A DNA stretch of 64,000 nt. Origin: Meiothermus cerbereus DSM 11376 (lineage in GTDB: Bacteria > Deinococcota > Deinococci > Deinococcales > Thermaceae). The stretch lies in assembly GCF_000620065.1 (NCBI RefSeq), contig NZ_JHVI01000011.1, forward strand, positions 1 to 64,000, in the 5' to 3' direction. Numbering within the stretch: position 1 is the stretch's first letter; the number at the start of each line of letters is the position of its first letter. Below, in pieces: positions 16,667-24,065 of this stretch. A model generated the notes under the pieces. It did not search any database. It saw only the letters and a list, made by a program, of their open reading frames with translations, and was not told the DNA's origin. The translations under genes were made by a program, and so were the position numbers.

Positions 16667-17590
16667 TTATCGGTTGCTGGAGGCTGCTTTTTCGACCGGG
16701 GTGCGCCAAAGCCATGAACCCAGCCACTCCCCAAGGCGGCGCAAGGGGCTTTTTGTTGCCTGCCGACGGGCCGAAAGGGTGGCCTCCTCGGGGCCTACAT
16801 CATGGCCGATGGCCTGGGATAGGTAGTAGCGGTGGTCGGAAATCCACAGGTACAAATCGGCCTCGGTGCGGCCCGGAAAGTTTTTCAGAACGCCGTTTTC
16901 GCGAATTTCCAAAATGGTGGGCAGGTAGAGGTTGTCGTACCAGTCGGCAACGGCTTCCTTCCAGCTGACGGCACGCTTCTGGTCGAGGCCCATAAAGTAC
17001 TGATGGGTATGGATATGGTCGAGCAGCACATCGTAGCGGCCAGGCCTGCTAAACAGGATGGGCTCATGGTTGGGGCGCAGCTGGGGTAGCTGGGTTTTCT
17101 CTAAAAACTCCGCATACTCTCCCTTCAGAATCACATCCTTGATGGTGTCGTTGGGGTCAAGGTCTACCGGCACCTCGAGCTCGGTGACATAGGCATCAAT
17201 GAAATGTTGACCCTGGGCTTTGGCCAGCGCAGTGCGGTGGTTGCCGTCCTTGACAAAGTAGGTGTCGCCCACCTTGTAGACATGAATGGGGGGAAACTCG
17301 ATGCCCTCGAGCTGGGCCTGGCGCAGCTTGGTCCAGCGATCCAGGGTAAAGGGTTCTTTGGGCATAAACTCGGCGTCGAAGTCGCCGTAGCGGTCAACCG
17401 AGCCTATGATTTTGTCGACTTCAATGGTCTGGAGCCCCTTGTACGACTCGCTCTTTGGCCGTAGCTCCAAGACCGCGCTATAGGGCAGCAACTGGTTGGG
17501 CTTACCCCGTAAACGGCGCAAAACATCGTGGATGAGCACCCGACGCGACAGCGCCTCGGCTTCTAGCTGGGCTTGCTGCTCTAAATCCAT
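16667..17590 (-). CDS. ParB/sulfiredoxin-fold protein
   Basis: The start at 17590 (MDLEQQAQLEAEALSRR) is preferred: AGGATGAAG lies just upstream, while an upstream extension is low-complexity and unlike protein. The resulting 307-residue protein has a ParB-like core: a strand-helix region EVDKIIGSVDRYGDFDAEF, then EFPPIHVYKVGDTYFVKDGNHRTALAKAQG, where the GNHR segment corresponds to the nucleotide-binding GxRR/GNHR loop of ParB and sulfiredoxin folds. The C-terminal half (YDVLLDHIHTHQYFMGLDQ and onward) is not recognised. It is not next to parA, so a role in chromosome partitioning is doubtful. Repeat copy B lies directly upstream of it. Confidence 0.6.
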   Translation of the reverse strand: MDLEQQAQLEAEALSRRVLIHDVLRRLRGKPNQLLPYSAVLELRPKSESYKGLQTIEVDKIIGSVDRYGDFDAEFMPKEPFTLDRWTKLRQAQLEGIEFPPIHVYKVGDTYFVKDGNHRTALAKAQGQHFIDAYVTELEVPVDLDPNDTIKDVILKGEYAEFLEKTQLPQLRPNHEPILFSRPGRYDVLLDHIHTHQYFMGLDQKRAVSWKEAVADWYDNLYLPTILEIRENGVLKNFPGRTEADLYLWISDHRYYLSQAIGHDVGPEEATLSARRQATKSPLRRLGEWLGSWLWRTPVEKAASSNR

Positions 17591-17737
17591 AGGCTTCATC
17601 CTGATGCGTTCTCCGATAGGCGATGCTTGTGTGTCGTGGCCCGGTTGGGGTATTCCCGGATCGCTTGAAAAAGGGCGGCAGGCTTCGCTTTGCGTGGATT
17701 GGGTTGAAGACAACCCTGCCCGATTATAACCCCCTTA

Positions 17738-17862
17738 TACCGGATTCAAAAAGATAATCTTCAAACAAAAAGCGCTAAGAGGCTATCTTTTTGAATCCTA
17801 GAGCACTCCCTTCGGTCGGGTTAGTTCGTCACCGAACGGTGACGAACTAACCGAATCTGGTA
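17738..17862 (-). repeat. 125-bp mobile-looking repeat, copy B (inverted)
   Basis: Exact reverse complement of copies A and C over 125 bases, flanked by TTA at 17735-17737 and 17863-17865. It lies between the start of the ParB-like gene and the sdrP terminator, so it may have separated the ParB-like gene from its original upstream control region. Structure is described under copy A. Confidence 0.9.
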
Positions 17863-17882
17863 TTAGAGCCCCACAGCCAAAC

Positions 17883-17910
17883 AAACATCCGCCTGTGCTG
17901 GCGGGTGTTT
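17883..17910 (-). terminator. Terminator of sdrP
   Basis: An 11-bp stem with one G-U pair (AAACATCCGCC pairing with GGCGGGTGTTT, loop TGTGCT). Read on the minus strand it comes 17 bases after the sdrP stop and is followed by a T-rich run, so it fits an intrinsic terminator. Confidence 0.65.
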
Positions 17911-17927
17911 CAAGGGCATCTGGAACG

Positions 17928-18536
17928 CTAGGCTGCTTCTTTGGAGAGCCGCTCGAGGCCACTCGGGTTTTCCAGTACGAGTTTGCCATAACCAGAGCGG
18001 ATGTAGCCTTCGCGGGTTAGCTCGCCAATAACCTTAGTTACGGTTTCGCGTACCGAACCTACTGCCGAAGCGATCTCGTCGTGGGTGGCCCTAACCCCTA
18101 TGCGACCATTCTTTTCAGTAAAAGCCACAGGCGTGCGAGACAGATCGAGCAGGGCAGCCGCAATGCGGTTCTTGAGGCGCTGACCAGAGATGCGCTGGAT
18201 GGTCTGGTAGGTTTGGCTCAGGGCCTTTACCAGGCCTTGCACCAGGTCGGTCATTTCCTGTGCGGAAAGTTGGGCTGGCGCCAGGGTATCAACTTTGGTT
18301 TCAGTTACGGCTTCGGCAAAGTAGGTACGTTCGCCACCGGAGATCACTTCTTCACCAAAGTACTCACCAGGACGCACAAATCGCAACGTCAGGGCGTTGC
18401 CTTCGTCATCTACACTCTGGAGCCGAACCAGACCCTCCCGTACCCGGTAGAGTAGATCCTTAGGGCCGGGCTCTCCCGGATAGAGGATGATCTCGCCAGG
18501 ATCAAAAGTTAGGGTATCTAGGATGCTGGTTTGCAT
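17928..18536 (-). CDS. sdrP: CRP/FNR-family regulator SdrP
   Basis: A transcription activator of the CRP/FNR family. The 202-residue length and sequence match Thermus thermophilus SdrP (stationary-phase-dependent regulatory protein), which activates stress and redox genes without needing cAMP. The N-terminal cyclic-nucleotide-type barrel shows PGEIILYPGEPGPKDLLYRVREGLVRL and FVRPGEYFGEEVISGG. It is followed by the long dimer helix and a C-terminal winged helix with ATHDEIASAVGSVRETVTKVIGELTREGYI as the DNA-reading element. There is an AAGGAG box and a good promoter upstream and a terminator downstream, so it is a single-gene unit. Confidence 0.9.
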   Translation of the reverse strand: MQTSILDTLTFDPGEIILYPGEPGPKDLLYRVREGLVRLQSVDDEGNALTLRFVRPGEYFGEEVISGGERTYFAEAVTETKVDTLAPAQLSAQEMTDLVQGLVKALSQTYQTIQRISGQRLKNRIAAALLDLSRTPVAFTEKNGRIGVRATHDEIASAVGSVRETVTKVIGELTREGYIRSGYGKLVLENPSGLERLSKEAA

Positions 18537-18559
18537 AGCTTCATCACTCCTTGATTCCG

Positions 18560-18588
18560 ACTATAGCAGGCTTAAGTGATTTTGTAAA
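18560..18588 (-). promoter_or_regulatory. Promoter of sdrP
   Basis: On the minus strand TTTACA (18583-18588), a 17-base spacer and TATAGT (18560-18565), about 25 bases before the start codon: a near-consensus housekeeping promoter. Confidence 0.7.
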
Positions 18589-18742
18589 CATTTGTGTTTA
18601 TTATTTGCGGTGGGTTATGCCGGATCTGGCCGGTGCTCACATCTAGGTATACGCAAACAAGCTACAGGTTAGATGTGGCGCGATGAAGCAAGGAAGACCG
18701 CTGCTGCGCGTGTTTGCTGAATGGGCGCAGCCCCAATTCCCT

Positions 18743-19651
18743 TCACCACCAGCCCCGGCGCTTCATCCACAGGGCCAGCCCCCCGCCAATGACCGCCAGC
18801 CCACCCCAGAAATACACCCGTCCAGCCGGCCACTGGTACTCGGTAAAGGCTTCGAAGTTGGTTCCATAGATGCCGGCCCAGAGGGTCATGGGCAGAAACA
18901 GCACCGAGATCACCGTAAGGGCCTGTACCACCCGGTTGAGCCGGTTGTTCTGGGCCGAGAGGTGCACCTCCAGCACATTGGATAGCTCGTCGCGGGCTGC
19001 GTCCAGGCCTTCGTATACCCGGCCCATGCGGTCGGTGAGGTCGCGGAATAAATAGGCCTCGGCGCCCAGCAGGGGAAGGCGCTCGAGGTGCAGCAAGGCC
19101 TCGCGGGCCTGCGAGACCAGCCGCCGGGTACGCAGCACCTCGCGGCGGGCGGAAAAAACCCGGCGGGGGGTTTCGGGGGTGTTGTCGCCGTCCAGGGCCT
19201 GCTCTTCCAGGTCTTCGACCCGCTCGGTGAGGGCATCGGTGTATTCAAAAAAGGTCTGTACCCCCTGGTCGAGCAAGCGCTGCCACAGCCTTAAGCACGA
19301 ACCCCCACGAAAGCTGTTCCAGATTTGCTCGAGGTAGTCTACCGGCTCGTTGCGGTAGGTGAGCAGCACCTGGGTCTCGGGGAAGTAGAAGTAGGAGACC
19401 CGCTCGGTGCGGCTATGGGCATTGTCTGGGGTCTCGAGGGTGCGAAAAATCAGGAAAAGGTGCCTGGGGTACTCCTCGAAACGGCTCCAGTGGCCGATCT
19501 CCTGGGCATCGGCCAGGGCCAACGGGTTGAGGGGATACTGGTTTTGAATCAGGGCGATTTCCTCAGGGGTAGGGGTCTCGACGTCCACCCAGACCTGGGC
19601 CTCCATCAGGCCGCAGGTTGCGCCATCGGAAAGTTGCTTAGCCCGAATCAT
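18743..19651 (-). CDS. corA: CorA-family magnesium/divalent-cation channel
   Basis: A pentameric membrane channel for Mg2+ or a related cation. The start at 19651 (MIRAKQLSDGATCG) is supported by a leaderless box; longer in-frame extensions are unlikely. The large cytoplasmic domain has long helices (EDLEEQALDGDN, REVLRTRRLVSQAREALLHLERLP) and ends in two membrane segments, VVQALTVISVLFLPMTLWAGIYG and VYFWGGLAVIGGGLALWM. The signature loop between them reads YGTNFE instead of the canonical YGMNF, with the glycine and asparagine kept but methionine replaced by threonine. That loop is the selectivity filter, so ion preference could differ. The 302-residue length and basic tail (KRRGWW) are normal. 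Confidence 0.88.
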   Translation of the reverse strand: MIRAKQLSDGATCGLMEAQVWVDVETPTPEEIALIQNQYPLNPLALADAQEIGHWSRFEEYPRHLFLIFRTLETPDNAHSRTERVSYFYFPETQVLLTYRNEPVDYLEQIWNSFRGGSCLRLWQRLLDQGVQTFFEYTDALTERVEDLEEQALDGDNTPETPRRVFSARREVLRTRRLVSQAREALLHLERLPLLGAEAYLFRDLTDRMGRVYEGLDAARDELSNVLEVHLSAQNNRLNRVVQALTVISVLFLPMTLWAGIYGTNFEAFTEYQWPAGRVYFWGGLAVIGGGLALWMKRRGWW

Positions 19652-19659
19652 TAGCTCAT

Positions 19660-19665
19660 AGCTTA
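19660..19665 (-). promoter_or_regulatory. Leaderless -10 box of corA
   Basis: TAAGCT on the minus strand, 8 nt before the ATG at 19651. No Shine-Dalgarno sequence at a useful distance. Confidence 0.45.
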
Positions 19666-19740
19666 TTGCGGATGGCCGATGGCTGCAAAAGTGTTGGCAA
19701 CTTGAAAGGCATTCACGCCGCTTATTCCCCCACCCCCGCC

Positions 19741-19760
19741 CCCTCCCCATGGGAGAGGGG
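19741..19760. repeat. Short GC-rich palindrome
   Basis: CCCTCCCCATGGGAGAGGGG in the 257-bp gap between corA and cutA. It resembles short dispersed palindromes seen in many bacterial intergenic regions. It may form a hairpin; nothing else is recognisable in this gap. Confidence 0.4.
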
Positions 19761-19908
19761 ACTTAACTTGGAGGAGAAGGGTTGGAATGAGGGGTCTTTA
19801 GGCAAAAAAGCTTCTTATCTATACGATGCACGATTGCAAAACGAGCTTGCCGACCGGCCATTGACCCACGGCCATTTCGCCAGCAGGACGATGTTTTGCT
19901 GCTTGTGC

Positions 19909-20220
19909 CTAGCGGGTACTCTCGGCGATCCAGTCCAGGTAGTCCTTCGACCCTGCCTCGATTTTATGGGCAATAATCTCGGGCACCTGGTAGGGGTGCA
20001 GCTCTTTGATACGGGCTTCCAGGGCATTGTAGCGCGCTTGCTGGGTTTTGATGAGGAGCAGCAGCTCGCTATTTTCCTGAACCTCACCCTCCCAGCGATA
20101 GACCGAAGTGATGCCCGGCAGCAGGTTTACACAAGCGGCCAGCCCTTCGAGCACCAGGGTTTGGGCGATGCGCTGGGCGGTCTTTTGGTCCGGTACGGTG
20201 CAAAAAACGGTCAGATACAT
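19909..20220 (-). CDS. cutA: CutA1 divalent-cation tolerance protein
   Basis: A small trimeric ferredoxin-like-fold protein named for copper tolerance. The 103 residues match CutA1 in full: N-terminal TVFCTVPDQKTAQRIAQTLVLEGLAACVNLLPGITSVYRWEGEVQ, then LLLIKTQQARYNALEARIKELHPYQVPEIIAHKI, and the C-terminal aromatic YLDWI. The conserved ACVN and YPYQ-like (HPYQVPE) segments are intact. The gene stands alone. A TATAAC box lies 9 nt before the ATG. The true cellular role of CutA1 proteins is still unsettled. Confidence 0.95.
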   Translation of the reverse strand: MYLTVFCTVPDQKTAQRIAQTLVLEGLAACVNLLPGITSVYRWEGEVQENSELLLLIKTQQARYNALEARIKELHPYQVPEIIAHKIEAGSKDYLDWIAESTR

Positions 20221-20353
20221 ACTTACTAGGTTATAAGAAATGTCTTTGATTTGTTCTTTCTTTGGGGCCCCCGCCTAAAGCGTGGGTAGCAACAGCTCGA
20301 AAAACCAGGGTGCTCTGACAATCCCTAACGGAACGATTCAGGCGGGGTTCATA

Positions 20354-21250
20354 TTAGCGAATCCCCAGCGACTTCACCGCCAACCGGGCCGCGGCCAGAT
20401 CCCAAAGGGCGTGGCCCACGCTTTTAAAGAGCACCACACCTGAGGCTGGTTTGGGCTGGTGGAGGGCTGCCGCGAGCGGCTGTACCTCGTCCCAGTCCAC
20501 CCCGGCTTGCAGCAGGTCGCCCGCCTCCGAACGGGCCCCCTCGAGGGTATCCACATATAGCCGGGCCTGCCGCACCACCTCCGGCGCAACCTCGGCCATA
20601 TCGGGGCGGTAGGCTCCCACGGCGGCGATGAAGGCGCTCGAGGGGGCTCGCAGCAGCACCGGGGTTGAGCTGGTAGTGGCGCACACAATCAGGCTCACCT
20701 CGTTCAGGGCGGGCTCGAGGTCCCGGATGGCCTGGGCCAGCATTCGCCGCTGGCGGGCGTACGAGGCCAATGCCTCGGCATGTTCAAAGCTGCGGGAGTA
20801 CACGTACACCTTGTCGGTGCCCAGGCCCACCTGGAAGGCTTCCAGGTGGCTTCTGCCCTGGGTTCCCGCGCCCATAATCAAAAGCGGCCCGGCGGGAAGG
20901 GGGGCCAGGGTCTGGGCGGCCAGCAGCGAGACCGCTGCGGTGCGGCGGGCCGTGACCACCCCACCGTCCAGCAGGGCCAGGCGTTCGCCGGTAGCAGTTC
21001 GCATGACCCAGACCTCGGCCCGGACGCTGGGCTGTTGCGCAGGGTGGACGGTGACCAGCTTGGTAACGGTGATGGAAGGGTCGGCTGCGGGCATCAGCAG
21101 CAGGGTAGCGCCCCCCGGTAGCGGCACCACCAGACGCTCCGGTGCGGTAACGAGACCCTGGGCATGGTCGGCCAGCACCTGGGCAATGGACTCGGCCAGG
21201 GCAGCATACGGCAATAGGGCAGTGGTTTCCTCTGCCGATAGAATGCGCAT
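20354..21250 (-). CDS. Ornithine cyclodeaminase/mu-crystallin family protein
   Basis: A 298-residue NAD(P)-binding enzyme of the ornithine cyclodeaminase/mu-crystallin family. The Rossmann motif is LLIMGAGTQGRSHLEAF with VYVYSRS downstream; the catalytic face includes LLDGGVVTARRTAAVSLLAAQTLAP (conserved arginine of TARRTAA) and CATTSSTPVL, and GAYRPDMAEVAPEVV. The family includes ornithine cyclodeaminase, alanine dehydrogenase and ketimine reductases, and the sequence does not separate these. It starts nine bases after the MOSC gene ends, on the same strand, so it may be the last gene of the sulfite-dehydrogenase operon as well as having its own start signal. Confidence 0.85.
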   Translation of the reverse strand: MRILSAEETTALLPYAALAESIAQVLADHAQGLVTAPERLVVPLPGGATLLLMPAADPSITVTKLVTVHPAQQPSVRAEVWVMRTATGERLALLDGGVVTARRTAAVSLLAAQTLAPLPAGPLLIMGAGTQGRSHLEAFQVGLGTDKVYVYSRSFEHAEALASYARQRRMLAQAIRDLEPALNEVSLIVCATTSSTPVLLRAPSSAFIAAVGAYRPDMAEVAPEVVRQARLYVDTLEGARSEAGDLLQAGVDWDEVQPLAAALHQPKPASGVVLFKSVGHALWDLAAARLAVKSLGIR

Positions 21251-21256
21251 GTGCCC

Positions 21257-21262
21257 AGCCTA
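21257..21262 (-). promoter_or_regulatory. Possible leaderless -10 box of the cyclodeaminase-like gene
   Basis: TAGGCT, 6 nt before the ATG at 21250. Its first three bases are also the stop codon of the upstream MOSC gene, so the match is weaker evidence than the others in this window. Confidence 0.35.
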
Positions 21263-21721
21263 CCCGAAAGTTGTGTTTTGTGCAGACTGGGGCGATAGAA
21301 CCTGAACGCTATCGCCAACCTCTACCACCCCGCCCCGAAGCACCCGGGCATACAGCCCCCGCTTGCCCAAAAGCACCTTGGGCAGCCGCAAATCGAAGAC
21401 CGAGAGCGAGTTGCAAACGGTGCATACCGTGGTCAACTCCAACAAGGCAGGGCCTACTTGTAGCCGAGTTCCTGGGCTAAGGGCGTGGGGGTCGAAGTCT
21501 ACCAGCAAGTTTTCGCCTAGGGCCCCCGGGGGTAGCTCGATGCTGGCTCGAGCGGCCAGCGCGTAAGTCGGGCGCCCGGCCACCAGCACGGCCCGGTCGG
21601 GGTGCTTGCCAAAGTGCCGGTCGCCTTCTACGCCCATGCCTTCCACCAGATGGGCTTTAGCCACCGCTGGTTTGGGTAGGCTTGTACCCGGCCCAGCGTG
21701 GAGCGACAGGACGGTATTCAT
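21260..21721 (-). CDS. MOSC-domain protein
   Basis: The start at 21721 (MNTVLSLHAGPGTSLPK) overlaps the stop of the cytochrome gene as ATGA. The 153-residue protein is a stand-alone MOSC domain (molybdenum cofactor sulfurase C-terminal domain): GMGVEGDRHFGKHPDRAVLVAG, then PPGALGENLLVDFDPHALSPGTRLQVGPALLELT and VCTVCNSLSVFDLRLP, with the conserved cysteine and the RGLYARVLRGGVVEVGD end. MOSC domains are thought to bind sulfur and molybdopterin. Coupling to a molybdenum enzyme operon suggests that it helps cofactor handling for the sulfite-dehydrogenase-like protein. Confidence 0.82.
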   Translation of the reverse strand: MNTVLSLHAGPGTSLPKPAVAKAHLVEGMGVEGDRHFGKHPDRAVLVAGRPTYALAARASIELPPGALGENLLVDFDPHALSPGTRLQVGPALLELTTVCTVCNSLSVFDLRLPKVLLGKRGLYARVLRGGVVEVGDSVQVLSPQSAQNTTFG

Positions 21722-22422
21722 CGCAGACCGAGCTGACCTCGAGCGGCCAGCACCTGCTGGGCGCTCAGGTTCTTGCCGCGCTGGGCCTTCACCTCGGCCT
21801 CGGTAAAAGCGCTCTGGCCTGTGGGCAGGGCATTCCCCCACTGGGTGGCGATGTGGTTGAGCACCGCGGCGATCTCTGCGTCGCTGAGCTGGGGATAGGC
21901 CGGCATCAGGCCGTTGTAGCTGGCCCCTTTGACGCTAATTGCGCCTTGCAGGCCATAGAGCATCACCTGAATCAGCCATTCGCGTCCGCCCTTGGCTGCC
22001 AAAATCTCCGGCACATGCCCGGCCAGAGGCGGAAAGACCCCTGGAATACCTGCACCATTGGCCTGGTGGCAGCCGATGCAGTTGTTGTAGACCGCTGCCC
22101 CACTAACTGCAGCCGCGGCCTGCGCTGGTGTGGGCGCAGGAACACTCGCACCTGGAGCCAACTGTGTTGCCAGGTAGTTGAGGATGGTAGCCCGTTCCTC
22201 CGGGGTGAGCCTGAGCCCGTAGCCCTGCATTTCTGTAATCAGGCTGTCCCAACGTTCGCGGTTTTGCCGTTCACGGGTTACAAAACCGATTTCGTGGCAG
22301 GTCTGGCATTTCTGTAAAACAAGCTCCCGCCCCGGCCCCTCGGGCAGTGCGTTTTGGCCGAGGCCCACCCAAAGGGCAGTTAGCGCTAGAAACATTACCC
22401 ATACCAGGTATTTGGCTTTCAT
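21718..22422 (-). CDS. Diheme cytochrome c
   Basis: A secreted c-type cytochrome. The start at 22422 (MKAKYLVWVMFLALTALWVGLG) has GGAGGAAG upstream and gives a clean Sec signal peptide. Two CxxCH heme sites are visible: CQTCH at residues 39-43 and CIGCH at 115-119. A proline/alanine-rich linker at about 92-106 separates the two heme domains, and GLMPAYPQLSDAEIAAVLNHI contains the axial methionine candidate of the second. It lies directly downstream of the sulfite-dehydrogenase-like gene and is probably its electron acceptor, as in SorAB-type enzymes. The stop overlaps the MOSC gene. Confidence 0.9.
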   Translation of the reverse strand: MKAKYLVWVMFLALTALWVGLGQNALPEGPGRELVLQKCQTCHEIGFVTRERQNRERWDSLITEMQGYGLRLTPEERATILNYLATQLAPGASVPAPTPAQAAAAVSGAAVYNNCIGCHQANGAGIPGVFPPLAGHVPEILAAKGGREWLIQVMLYGLQGAISVKGASYNGLMPAYPQLSDAEIAAVLNHIATQWGNALPTGQSAFTEAEVKAQRGKNLSAQQVLAARGQLGLR

Positions 22423-22575
22423 GTTTGGTCTTCCTCCCTGATGCAAAAGAATATCATGCTTGGCAAGGCGTTTTTGTGCGCCCGACACACCTGTGCTGAA
22501 GCTAAAAAAATCGTTAACACACAACCGGCACCCTGGGGTATGTGGCGCCGGTCAAAAGAGCAGGCTTTGGAGATT

Positions 22576-23829
22576 TCAGGTTACCCTGAACTTGACCCGC
22601 ATAATCCCGTTCCACTCGTAGCCGCGCTCGTTCCACCAGATGTTGCCGTTCATGGGCTGGGTGCGGCCTACCGCGTCGGTAGCGCGGGCCATCACCTCGT
22701 ATTCGCCGGGGGCCAGTAGCTGGGGTGAGACCCACTGATACCAGCCAAACTTGCCGTGGTCACGCTCGATGATGGCCTTGCGCCAGGAGGTGCCGCCGTT
22801 TACCGAGACCTCTACGGTTTCGAGCGGGGCCAGGCCGTCGTTCCAGGCTACCCCACGGATCTCTACCAGACGGCCTTTGACGCTGGCTCCGGCCAGCGGC
22901 GATAGGATGAAGGAGTTGATGTTGGTCATCCAGTTCGAGCGGGAGTTCTCCAGGGTGTAGTTGTAGCGGCTGCCGGGCTGGGTGGGCAGGATGGGCAGGT
23001 TCACCCCGGGCAGCACCGGCACCCGGTAGCGGGGCACCTGTTCGTTGCCGGAGCTTTCGGTAGCGGTGAACTCGAGCTTGGCAATCCACTTAACGTTGGC
23101 CGTGCCAAAGGTACCCGCTGCCACCAGCCGCACCGGCCCGCCGTGTACCGCCGGCAGCGGCTCACCGTTCATGCCCAAAGCCAGCATGGCGCTGCTGTAG
23201 TCCAGCACGCTGATGGGGAAGCTCTTTTCATAAGGTGCAGCCCCGCCCTGGGTGGAGGCGTTCATGGTGATGAAGCGGGCTTTTGGATCGAGTTTTACGC
23301 CTTTGGCCTCGAGCAGGGTCTTGAGCAACACCCCGCGCCAGGTGACATGCCCCACCCCGCCGTAGGTCCAGGGGTTGCCTGAAGGACGGGGGTTGAAGAA
23401 GCTACGGCCATTGCCCGAACACTGCAACACGCTGGTGACTTCGGTCTGGGGCAGTTTGGAAAGCTCGTCCACCGTGATCTTGAAAGGTTTGTCAATGAGG
23501 CCGGTGATCTCTACTTCCCAGCCGGGCTGCACGTTGGGCTCGGTGGTGTTGAGACCGGGCAGGTCGATGTTGTTGCGGATGAAGAGGTTGGCCTTGCTGG
23601 TGATGCGCTCGGAGCCCAACAGTTCCAGGGTAGACTCCATCACCACCGGACGGGACGACAGCACAACCAGCTTGGGGTTTTTGCCGCGTACCACCTGGTC
23701 GGCGGTGGGTTGTTGCTGGGCCATGCCCAGCCCCATCATGCCCACGGCTGCTCCGGCTGCAACGCTTTTCTTCAAGAAGGCGCGGCGGTTCATTTCAGCC
23801 TGAAGTAGTGCTTTTTCTTTTTCGCTCAT
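22576..23829 (-). CDS. Sulfite dehydrogenase-like molybdopterin protein
   Basis: A periplasmic molybdenum enzyme of the sulfite oxidase family. A twin-arginine signal is present (NRRAFLKKSVAAGAAVG, arginines 15-16). The Mo-coordinating cysteine is C137 in VLQCSGNGRSFF. Further conserved stretches are GGVGHVTWRGVLL, MNGEPLPAVHGGPVRLV and GTANVKWIAKLE. The C-terminal dimerisation domain has VEIRGVAWNDGLAPLETVEVSVNGGTSW. It has no heme domain, so electrons should pass to the co-encoded diheme cytochrome. Sulfite is the likely substrate; SoxC-like or other substrates are possible. GGAGGAG precedes the ATG. With the cytochrome and MOSC genes it forms an operon. Confidence 0.88.
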   Translation of the reverse strand: MSEKEKALLQAEMNRRAFLKKSVAAGAAVGMMGLGMAQQQPTADQVVRGKNPKLVVLSSRPVVMESTLELLGSERITSKANLFIRNNIDLPGLNTTEPNVQPGWEVEITGLIDKPFKITVDELSKLPQTEVTSVLQCSGNGRSFFNPRPSGNPWTYGGVGHVTWRGVLLKTLLEAKGVKLDPKARFITMNASTQGGAAPYEKSFPISVLDYSSAMLALGMNGEPLPAVHGGPVRLVAAGTFGTANVKWIAKLEFTATESSGNEQVPRYRVPVLPGVNLPILPTQPGSRYNYTLENSRSNWMTNINSFILSPLAGASVKGRLVEIRGVAWNDGLAPLETVEVSVNGGTSWRKAIIERDHGKFGWYQWVSPQLLAPGEYEVMARATDAVGRTQPMNGNIWWNERGYEWNGIMRVKFRVT

Positions 23830-24065
23830 CTGAGACTCCTCCCCAAAACAAGACCCTACGGGCCAGCTAGCGGGATGCTTGGGCCTATGTGTTTTCTGAC
23901 AGCGTCATGTTACAACGGATTACAAACATACTCAACTAGGGTATAGGTTGCGCCAGGGTAGATTGGCAAAACCAGCGGAGTAGGTCTATGCGTGCCTGGC
24001 GCAATTCCCCCAGCGATCTTTCGGAACAGCAACTTGTACTTCAACCTATGGAGACACTTGCAACA
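23830..24065. other. Gap between the sulfite-dehydrogenase operon and mutL
   Basis: 236 bases between divergently placed ends. It should hold the operon promoter on the minus strand, but I cannot pick a convincing -35/-10 pair. No gene seen. Confidence 0.4.
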
